Source: Competibacteraceae bacterium UBA6584
GTDB lineage: Bacteria; Pseudomonadota; Gammaproteobacteria; Competibacterales; Competibacteraceae
Assembly (NCBI GenBank): GCA_002433805.1
Contig: DJIW01000013.1
Span: 359 to 22,452 of the forward strand
Direction: 5' to 3'
Length of the DNA stretch: 22,094 bases
The stretch's first letter is position 1. Each line of letters starts with the position of its first letter. Position numbers and translations under genes: made by a program. The notes under the pieces were generated by a model, which saw nothing but the letters and a program-made list of their open reading frames with translations, was not told where the DNA came from and did not search any database. This document shows, piece after piece, positions 7,756 through 14,421 of this stretch.

Positions 7756-9144
7756 ATGAACCGCCAGCAACGCAGGGCGCTCGCTAGCCAAGAGCGATCA
7801 CAACCAGCGGCCAGCGCAAAGGGTCTGCAACGGGCTATGCAACTACACCGTGACGGTAAGCTCGAAGCAGCGGAAACCCTCTATCGGCAGGTGCTACAGC
7901 AAAACCCTCGGGAAGTGGATGCGTTACATTTTCTGGGGGTGCTGAATTCTCAACGTGGCCGCCAGCAAGAAGCCGCCGAATTAATCCGACGAGCATTGGC
8001 GCTTGCTCCCCACTATGCGGATGCCTGGAACAATTTAGGCAACGTGCTGGCAGCAACAGATTGCTGGGAGGAAGCGGCGGCAGCTTATCAGCGCAGCAGC
8101 GAATTGGCCCCGATTAATGCCAGCGCCCGTTGCAATCAGGGGGTCATGCTGTCGCGCGCGCAACGCTTCGAGGAAGCCGCCGCCGCCTTTCGAGAGGCCA
8201 TCGCCTTGGAGCCTAGTTTGATCGAGGCGCATTTCAATCTGGGCAAAGCCCTGAGCGCCGTGGGTCAATACGACCCGGCCATCGCCGCCTATCAGGAGGT
8301 CATCCGGCTGCAACCCACCCACGCCATGGCTTATCGGAGCCGGGGAATTTTGCTGTACCGGCTGGAGCGCGGCGATGAAGCCATCGCGATGTTTCAAGAC
8401 TGGCTGGCTTTGGACCCGGACAATCCGGTCGCCCGGCACATGTTGGCCGCTCATTCGGGGCAGGGCGTGCCGGAGCGCGCGGCCGACCATTACGTGCAAG
8501 AACTGTTCGACGGCATGGCGGACAGCTTCGACGATCACCTGCATCAATTGGACTATCGCGCGCCCGAACTGATCGCCTCGGCGGTAAACGCCCGCTTCGA
8601 GCGGCCAGCAGGATCGCTCGACGTGCTGGATGCCGGCTGCGGCACCGGACTTTGCGGCCCCTCGCTGCGCCCCTACGCCCGACGCCTGACCGGCGTCGAT
8701 CTGTCGCCGCGCATGATCGAGCGGGCGCGGACGCGCGGCGATTACGACGAATTGGCCGTCGTCGAGCTGACGGCGTTTCTGATCGAGCATCCGGGTGCTT
8801 GCGATTTGATCGTGTCCGCCGACACTTTGGTGTATTTCGGCGAGTTGAAACCGGTCTTGACCGCCGCCGCCGGCGCGCTGCGACCGGGCGGGCGGCTGGC
8901 GTTCACCGTGGAACGCGCGGCGGACGCGGAAACGCCCGCGGGCTTCCGCCTCGGTGCCAGCGGCCGCTACCGGCATTCCGAAGCCTATTTGCGCCGGACG
9001 CTGGCCCAAGCGGGCCTGGCGGTCGAAACCTTGGAGCCGGTGGCCTTGCGCTTGGAAGCGGGCCAACCGGTCGACGGTTTCTTGGTGATGGCGCGCAGCC
9101 ATCGGGATAGCCCCGAATCACACCCCAGTCAGGAGGCGCTGTGA
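7756..9144 (+). CDS. TPR-repeat SAM-dependent methyltransferase (copy 1)
   Basis: A 462-residue two-part protein. A basic start (MNRQQRRAL) leads into about six tetratricopeptide repeats between residues 22 and 240, with repeating patterns such as YADAWNNLG and EEAAAAYQRSSELAP. The C-terminal half is a class I methyltransferase domain with SAM motif I VLDAGCGTG at 290-298 and the acidic ribose-binding motif GVDLSPRM shortly after. A linker with YVQELFDGMADSFDDHL precedes it. The substrate is unknown; TPRs usually bind protein partners, so a protein target or a complex-bound substrate is plausible. Its stop overlaps the start of a paralogue by four bases, so the two are probably co-translated. 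No strong ribosome binding site precedes the ATG. Confidence 0.9.
   Translation: MNRQQRRALASQERSQPAASAKGLQRAMQLHRDGKLEAAETLYRQVLQQNPREVDALHFLGVLNSQRGRQQEAAELIRRALALAPHYADAWNNLGNVLAATDCWEEAAAAYQRSSELAPINASARCNQGVMLSRAQRFEEAAAAFREAIALEPSLIEAHFNLGKALSAVGQYDPAIAAYQEVIRLQPTHAMAYRSRGILLYRLERGDEAIAMFQDWLALDPDNPVARHMLAAHSGQGVPERAADHYVQELFDGMADSFDDHLHQLDYRAPELIASAVNARFERPAGSLDVLDAGCGTGLCGPSLRPYARRLTGVDLSPRMIERARTRGDYDELAVVELTAFLIEHPGACDLIVSADTLVYFGELKPVLTAAAGALRPGGRLAFTVERAADAETPAGFRLGASGRYRHSEAYLRRTLAQAGLAVETLEPVALRLEAGQPVDGFLVMARSHRDSPESHPSQEAL
9131..9136 (+). promoter_or_regulatory. Ribosome binding site of the second TPR-methyltransferase
   Basis: AGGAGG inside the end of the upstream gene, four bases before the GTG at 9141, supports the GTG start and the GTGA overlap. 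Confidence 0.7.
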
Positions 9145-10541
9145 AACCGCAATCCGCACCAAGCGCTCGCGCGGGCGCTGCAAATGATGTTATGGCGCTG
9201 CTGGCGCAAGCGATGAGCCTGCACGGCCAAGGTAACCTTCCAGAAGCGCAACGTTATTACGAGCGCGTGCTTCAAAGCCAGCCGGATCAACCCGAAGCCT
9301 TGAATTATGCCGGCATTCTCCAACAGCAACGCGGTCAATCGACCCAGGCCGAACATCTGCTGCGCCGCGCCATTCGGGCCGCGCCCACCTACGCGGCCGC
9401 CCACGCCAATCTCGGCAACGTCCTGATCGTCCAGAAGCGCTACGAGGAGGCCATCGCCGCCTATCATCAGGCGATTATCCTGCGTCCGGATGAAGTGGAG
9501 GCTTGCCTCAATCTCGGCGCGCTGCTGAAGGTCTTGAATCGTTTGCCGGAAGCCTTGGACGCCTACCGCCTGGCCAGCGAGCGCCGTCCCCACGATCCGG
9601 AAATCCACTATCGGTTGGGCGCGCTGCTGGCGGAGAGCGGTCAGATCGAGCAGGCGCGGCGGGCGCTGGCCGTCACTTTGGAGGGCAACAGCGCGCATCA
9701 GGGCGCGTTGCTGCTGATGGGCACCGTCCTGCATGGCCTAGGCGAGATCGAGGAGGCGCGCGCGGTGTTGGGCAATGCGGTGTTTCAATTGGGCGGCACC
9801 GAAAACGCGCTGGCTTTGTTGCAACACTGGTTGCGCTTGATGCCGGACGATCCGGTCGCCCAGCACCGGCTGGCGGCGTGGTTCGGCCAAGATCGGCCGG
9901 CGCGGGCGTCCGACGCTTACGTGACCGACTTGTTCGACCGCTACGCCGACCAGTTCGACCAACACTTGCAAAAGCTGGGCTATCGCGCGCCCTGGTTGAT
10001 CGCGGAACGATTGACGGAGCGCTTGGGGCCGGGGAGCGGTGAATGGGCGGTGCTGGACGCGGGCTGCGGCACCGGCTTGTGCGCGCCGCTGCTCAAGCCT
10101 TACGCCCGCCGTCTGGCCGGCGTCGATTTGTCGCCTCGGATGGTGGACAAGGCGCGCGAGCGCGGCGGTTACGATGAGTTGGTAGTGGCCGAACTGACCG
10201 CGTTTCTGCGAGAACGGCCTGAAACCTACGATTTGATCGTCTCGGCGGATACGGTGGTCTATTTCGGCGACTTGAGCGAACTCGGCGCGGCCGCCGCCGG
10301 CGCGCTGCGCCCGAACGGTTGGCTGGCCTTCAGCGTGGAGCGGGCGGAACCGGAAAACGCGCCCGAGGGGCATTGCTTAAATAAAAGCGGCCGTTATAGT
10401 CATACGGCCGATTATCTGGATCAAATTCTGTTAAAGAGTGGTCTAAGTGCGGCGGCGGTAACTCCCGTCACATTGCGCCAGGAGGGCGAACAGCCGGTGC
10501 TGGGTTATGTGGTGTTGGCTCGCAAGCCTAATCTGGACTGA
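9141..10541 (+). CDS. TPR-repeat SAM-dependent methyltransferase (copy 2)
   Basis: A 466-residue paralogue of the preceding protein with the same plan: six or seven TPRs over about residues 15-245, then a methyltransferase domain with motif I VLDAGCGTG at 304-312 and GVDLSPRM after it. The two methyltransferase halves share long near-identical blocks (for example the AGCGTGLC, GVDLSPRM and DLIVSADT segments) while the TPR halves are more divergent. This indicates tandem duplication with faster change in the partner-binding part. The N-terminus differs: there is no MNRQQRR-like start. The GTG start is supported by AGGAGG four bases upstream and the 4-base overlap with copy 1. Substrate unknown. 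Confidence 0.9.
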   Translation: MKPQSAPSARAGAANDVMALLAQAMSLHGQGNLPEAQRYYERVLQSQPDQPEALNYAGILQQQRGQSTQAEHLLRRAIRAAPTYAAAHANLGNVLIVQKRYEEAIAAYHQAIILRPDEVEACLNLGALLKVLNRLPEALDAYRLASERRPHDPEIHYRLGALLAESGQIEQARRALAVTLEGNSAHQGALLLMGTVLHGLGEIEEARAVLGNAVFQLGGTENALALLQHWLRLMPDDPVAQHRLAAWFGQDRPARASDAYVTDLFDRYADQFDQHLQKLGYRAPWLIAERLTERLGPGSGEWAVLDAGCGTGLCAPLLKPYARRLAGVDLSPRMVDKARERGGYDELVVAELTAFLRERPETYDLIVSADTVVYFGDLSELGAAAAGALRPNGWLAFSVERAEPENAPEGHCLNKSGRYSHTADYLDQILLKSGLSAAAVTPVTLRQEGEQPVLGYVVLARKPNLD

Positions 10542-10649
10542 ATTGCTGAATTGGCTGGATTCTTGCCGGAGTCGACGCTATCTTGACTATCTTTGCGCAC
10601 CGGGCGGTCCTGATGTCCGCGCCAAGCGCTTTCCTTGGCTCCCCACTCC

Positions 10650-10655
10650 AGGAGA
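10650..10655 (+). promoter_or_regulatory. Ribosome binding site of the acyl carrier protein gene
   Basis: AGGAGA nine bases before the ATG at 10665. It selects this ATG over an in-frame upstream ATG at 10635, whose extra residues do not look like carrier-protein sequence. Confidence 0.7.
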
Positions 10656-10664
10656 TGGTCTTCA

Positions 10665-10928
10665 ATGGTCGAATTCAACGACATTCGGCAGCTCGTCGCC
10701 GAGTTGCTGCATTTGGACGACCGGATAGAAAAAATCCGCCCGGATACGCCGCTGTTGGGCAGCATTCCGGAATTCGACTCGATAGCGGTGGTCACCTTGA
10801 TCAAGGCCATGGAAGATAAGTTCGGTATTCAAGTCGCGGATGACGAGATCAGCGCCGAAGACTTTGAAACAGTGGGTAACGTGTACGAGTTTGTGCAGGA
10901 CCGGAGGAGGGTTGCAGCGGGCGCTTGA
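10665..10928 (+). CDS. Free-standing acyl carrier protein
   Basis: An 87-residue phosphopantetheine-binding carrier protein. The attachment serine is Ser39 in EFDSIAVV, the DS[IL] signature at the start of helix 2. The acidic helices and the C-terminal FETVGNVYEFV segment fit the fold. It differs from the housekeeping fatty-acid AcpP, which normally sits with fab genes and has a GADSLD signature. Its LLGSIPEFDS segment resembles carrier proteins of exosortase/polysaccharide-associated clusters, from memory rather than from a search. No ligase, ketosynthase or transferase gene is adjacent. It follows the tandem methyltransferases after 123 bases on the same strand and is closed by a terminator, so it is either the last gene of that operon or a monocistron. 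Confidence 0.9.
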   Translation: MVEFNDIRQLVAELLHLDDRIEKIRPDTPLLGSIPEFDSIAVVTLIKAMEDKFGIQVADDEISAEDFETVGNVYEFVQDRRRVAAGA

Positions 10929-10968
10929 ACTCCAACGGCCGAGGGGCCGCCCTCACGTTTGATAAACC

Positions 10969-11001
10969 CGCGTCGGGAACGGCGATCCCGGCGCGCTTTT
11001 T
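10969..11001 (+). terminator. Intrinsic terminator after the acyl carrier protein gene
   Basis: The arms 10969-10978 and 10986-10995 pair over 10 positions (one G-U) around a 7-base loop, followed after one base by five T at 10997-11001. It lies 40 bases beyond the carrier-protein stop and separates it from the convergent hydrolase gene. Confidence 0.85.
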
Positions 11002-11020
11002 GCCGTTGCCGGTCCAAAAA

Positions 11021-11989
11021 TTACCAGCGTTCCTCCAGAAACGCGGGGATGCGGCGTTCCAGCCAGTAATCGGCGCGCCACGGCCAAGGTCCGGCGATAA
11101 AACCGACATGGCCGCCGGCGCGGCTCAGCTCCAGACGCACGCAGGGAGAAAGTTCCGACGGCTCCGGTATGGCGTCGGGCGCGATAAAGGGATCGTCCCA
11201 GGCGTGCAGGAGCAGGGTCGGAACCCGGATGCGCCCCAAAAACGGGCGGCAACTGGCGCGGGCGTAGTAGTCGGCCACGCCGGTATAGCCGTGCAGGGGC
11301 GCGGTGACGCGGTCGTCGAAGGCATAAAAATCCCGCAGCGCGGCCAACTGTTCCAGCGTCACCGGTCCATCGGAGCGGCGGCGAAATTTCGCGCGGTAGC
11401 TGCGTTTGAGTTCCCCTATAAGGAAATATTGATAAAGCCGCGAGAAGCCACGGCCCAGACGCCGTGCGGCGGCGTCGAGCAGAAACGGCGGCGACACCGC
11501 GACGGCGGCGCGCAACGGCGTCTCGCCCGGCGTCTCGCCCAACCATTTCAGCAGCGCGTTTCCGCCCAGTGAATAGCCGACGACGGCCAGGGGGGTCGCC
11601 GGCTCGCGCCGGTGCAGTTCATTGACGACATGGGCGATATCGCCGGTGTCGCCCGCGCAATAACTGCGCGCCATCCGGTTCGGCTGCCCGCTCCGTCCGC
11701 GAAAATGCATCACCACGCCCCGCCAGCCTCGACGGACGACCGCCGCCAGCAGTCCGAGCGCGTAATGGGAACTGCTGGACCCTTCCAGGCCGTGAACGAT
11801 CAGCACCGTGGGGCCGCGCCCGCGCTCGCCGACGGTCCAGTCCAGATCCAGGAAATCGCCATCATCTAATTCAAGGCGTTCGCGCCGCAGCGGCGGGCGC
11901 GGTCGGCGGCGGCACAGCGCTGGCCACAGAGTTTGCGCGTGCGGGCCGGGCAGCCACCACGCCGGGCGAAAATCGGGCGGACCGTTCAT
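11021..11989 (-). CDS. YheT-family alpha/beta hydrolase
   Basis: A 322-residue hydrolase of the YheT/ABHD1-3 family. From the chosen start the order of landmarks matches E. coli YheT: PGPHAQTLWPAL near the N-terminus, LDDGDFLDLDW, VLIVHGLEGSS, MHFRGRSGQPNRM, the nucleophile elbow GYSLGG with Ser140, the acid in HAWDDPF (Asp265/Asp266) and His294 in GGHVGF. The catalytic triad is complete, and a carboxylesterase or lipase-like activity is expected; the natural substrate is unknown. The frame is open upstream to 12142, but the ATG at 11989 places the conserved region as in relatives; a start a few codons away cannot be excluded. It is divergent from the CoA-transferase gene and convergent with the carrier-protein gene. 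Confidence 0.92.
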   Translation of the reverse strand: MNGPPDFRPAWWLPGPHAQTLWPALCRRRPRPPLRRERLELDDGDFLDLDWTVGERGRGPTVLIVHGLEGSSSSHYALGLLAAVVRRGWRGVVMHFRGRSGQPNRMARSYCAGDTGDIAHVVNELHRREPATPLAVVGYSLGGNALLKWLGETPGETPLRAAVAVSPPFLLDAAARRLGRGFSRLYQYFLIGELKRSYRAKFRRRSDGPVTLEQLAALRDFYAFDDRVTAPLHGYTGVADYYARASCRPFLGRIRVPTLLLHAWDDPFIAPDAIPEPSELSPCVRLELSRAGGHVGFIAGPWPWRADYWLERRIPAFLEERW

Positions 11990-12158
11990 CGGCCCGCGCC
12001 AGCGCTCGAACCACCGGGGCGGCGCGCTGGCGCTTGCCGGCCATCTATAATCGTTGACATTCCGTCTGAAGACATTCCAGATGCTCGATCGAGCAAGGGT
12101 CCGCATTGTCCGATGGACCTTGGCCAGCGCGCAATCAACCATCCGTCAAGAGCGACCC

Positions 12159-14336
12159 ATGCCCCAACAACACCCGACCTATTTTCAAGACATCGACGCC
12201 TGCGTGGAGGAAATCATCGCTCGGGTCGGCAAGCGCGTCGTGCTCGGCATCCCGCTCGGAATCGGCAAGCCCAATCCGCTGGTCAACGCGCTTTACCGGC
12301 GGGCGAAAGCCGATCCAACGCTGCGGCTGGAAATCCTGACCGCCATCACCCTGGAGAAGCCTCAAGGCTCCAGCGAATTGGAAAAACGGTTTTTAAAGCC
12401 TTTGGTGGAACGATTGTTCGGAAATTATCTGGATTTGGATTACGCCGACGATTCGCGGGCCGGCCGGTTGCCGGCCAACGTCAGCGTCGCCGAATTTTTC
12501 TTCCAGCCCGGCCGGTTTACCCACGTGGTGGCGCAGCAACAGAACTACATCAGCAGCAATTACACCCACGCCGCGCGCGATTTGATGGAAAACGGCCTCA
12601 ACGTGCTCGCCCAAATGGTCGCGGCGCGCGAGGTGGACGGCGAACCCCGGCTCAGCTTCGGCAGCAATCCCGAGATCACCCTGGATTTGTTGCCGATGCT
12701 CGAAGACGCCCGCCGCCGGGGTCAGCCGGTGGTAACGGTCGCTCAAGTCAACCGCGCCATGCCGTTTATGTATAACGACGCCATGATCCCGCCGTCGACC
12801 TTCGATCTGGTGCTCGATCACCCCGAATACGATTTCCAGCTGTTCGGCGCGCCCAACCTGTCGGTGAAAAACGCCGACTACCTGATCGGCTTGCAGGCCA
12901 GCGCCCTGGTGCGCGACGGCGGAACGCTGCAAATCGGCATCGGCGGGTTGGGCGACGCCATCGTCCACTTTTGTCGGCTGCGCCACCAGCAAAATCCCCT
13001 CTACCGGCAATTGCTGACTGACGCTGGCGCCCTTGAGCGCCACGGTGAGTTGATCGGCCGGATCGGTGGGATCGAGCCCTTCGATCGAGGTTTGTACGGC
13101 GCCAGCGAGATGTTTGTGGAGGGGTTTCTACACCTTTATCAGGCGGGGATTCTCAAGCGCGCGGTCTACGACGATCTCACTTTGCAGCGCCTGCTCAATG
13201 AAGGCGCCATCGGAGAGAGAGTCGACGAGCGGAGCTTGCAAACTTTGTTGGCGCGGGGCGCGATCCGTTCCGAGCTGGGGGAAGAGTGCGTCGAGTGGTT
13301 GAAGGCGCGCGGTATTTTGAACTCGAAGGTGCGCTTCGAACAGGGCGATTTACGGGTGGGCGAGGCGGTGCGGGTTCCCGCCGATCTGGCCCGTCCGGAA
13401 AGTTATGCGGCCGTTATCGCCCACGGACTGGGCGAGCGGCTCGAAGGCGGCGTCGTGTTGCACGGCGGGTTTTTCCTGGGTCCGGCGGCTTTCTACGACG
13501 CGCTGCGCGCGTTGCCCGAGGCCGAAAGCCGAAAAATCTGCATGACCACGGTCCGCAAGATCAACCATCTTTACGGCAATGAAGACTTGGCGGTGCTCCA
13601 GCGCCGGGACGCCCGCTTCATCAATACCACCATGATGGTGACCTTGATGGGCGCGGCGGTGTCCGACGGCTTGGAAAGCGGCGTGGTGATCAGCGGCGTC
13701 GGCGGCCAATACAACTTCGTGGCCATGGCTCACGAGTTGCCGGAAGCGCGCTCGATCCTGCTGTTGCGCAGCACCCGCGAGTCCGGTCGCAAGCCTTCCT
13801 CCAACATCGTTTGGAGTTACGGTCACATCACCATTCCGCGCCACTTGCGCGATATCGTCATCACCGAGTACGGGATCGCCGATTTGCGCGGGCGTTCCGA
13901 CAAAGAGGTGATCATCGCCTTGCTCAATATCGCCGATTCCCGGTTTCAACCCGCGCTGCTGGAGGCGGCGAAGCGCGAGAACAAGCTGCCGAGGGATTAT
14001 CAGATTCCGCCGCGTTACCGTAATAACACGCCCGAACGGGTGCGCGACTGGGCCGAACCGCACAAGCGGCGCGGTTTGTTGCCCGATTTTCCCCTCGGGA
14101 CCGATTTCACCGAGGAGGAAATCGTGTTGGAAAAAGCGCTGAGCAGCCTCAAACGGCGGCTCTCAAGCAAAATCGGTTGGGTGACGGCGGCGGCCAAGGC
14201 GCTGGCGGTGGGACCGACCCCGCCCGCCGCCGGGCGGTATTTAAGTCGCCTGCAACTCGAACGGCCGAGCGGCTTGAAAGAGCGCGCGCTACGCAGGCTG
14301 GTGGTTTCCGAATTGATCGCGGGCGGTCAGGTGTGA
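12159..14336 (+). CDS. Acetyl-CoA hydrolase/CoA-transferase family protein
   Basis: A 725-residue member of the acetyl-CoA hydrolase/transferase superfamily (COG0427-like). The N-terminal half has GIPLGIGKPNPLVNALY near residue 30 and the glycine loop IGIGGLGDA at 259-267. YGASEMFVEGF follows, in which Glu317 lies where related CoA-transferases carry the catalytic glutamate. The C-terminal half has LHGGFFLGP from about 434 and the conserved SGVGGQYNF at 512-520, which forms part of the CoA site in relatives. At 725 residues it is longer than the 430-540 typical of characterised members; this long subgroup lacks a firmly known substrate. It may move CoA between acetate and another acid or hydrolyse acetyl-CoA. 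The ATG at 12159 was preferred over an in-frame start at 12054 because of its weak AAGAG site and the poor upstream sequence. Confidence 0.88.
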   Translation: MPQQHPTYFQDIDACVEEIIARVGKRVVLGIPLGIGKPNPLVNALYRRAKADPTLRLEILTAITLEKPQGSSELEKRFLKPLVERLFGNYLDLDYADDSRAGRLPANVSVAEFFFQPGRFTHVVAQQQNYISSNYTHAARDLMENGLNVLAQMVAAREVDGEPRLSFGSNPEITLDLLPMLEDARRRGQPVVTVAQVNRAMPFMYNDAMIPPSTFDLVLDHPEYDFQLFGAPNLSVKNADYLIGLQASALVRDGGTLQIGIGGLGDAIVHFCRLRHQQNPLYRQLLTDAGALERHGELIGRIGGIEPFDRGLYGASEMFVEGFLHLYQAGILKRAVYDDLTLQRLLNEGAIGERVDERSLQTLLARGAIRSELGEECVEWLKARGILNSKVRFEQGDLRVGEAVRVPADLARPESYAAVIAHGLGERLEGGVVLHGGFFLGPAAFYDALRALPEAESRKICMTTVRKINHLYGNEDLAVLQRRDARFINTTMMVTLMGAAVSDGLESGVVISGVGGQYNFVAMAHELPEARSILLLRSTRESGRKPSSNIVWSYGHITIPRHLRDIVITEYGIADLRGRSDKEVIIALLNIADSRFQPALLEAAKRENKLPRDYQIPPRYRNNTPERVRDWAEPHKRRGLLPDFPLGTDFTEEEIVLEKALSSLKRRLSSKIGWVTAAAKALAVGPTPPAAGRYLSRLQLERPSGLKERALRRLVVSELIAGGQV

Positions 14337-14338
14337 AT

Positions 14339-14366
14339 AAAAAAGGCGCGGCTCCATTGCCGCGCC
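14339..14366 (-). terminator. Intrinsic terminator of glgB
   Basis: A perfect 8-bp GC stem (14345-14352 with 14359-14366) and 6-base loop are followed on the minus strand by six T (14344-14339). It is 55 bases beyond the glgB stop and ends two bases from the stop of the convergent CoA-transferase gene. There is no T-run on the + side, so it acts in one direction only. Confidence 0.85.
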
Positions 14367-14421
14367 CGAGTCGAGCGAGCCGGACGCGGGTGGAGCGCGT
14401 AAACCGGCTCGGCGGGGTCCG

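Noticed and set aside
10507..10819. Overlapping open frames between the second methyltransferase and the carrier protein
   Set aside because: They lack family-like sequence and overlap the well-supported carrier-protein gene in other frames. The region 10542-10664 appears non-coding.
12046..12059. TATAAT (12046-12051) beside TTGACA (12054-12059) in the divergent gap between the hydrolase and CoA-transferase genes
   Set aside because: The two boxes are in the wrong order for one another, TATAAT has no -35 partner about 17 bases upstream, and TTGACA has no good -10 at 17 bases downstream. They are probably chance matches, though this gap must contain promoters.
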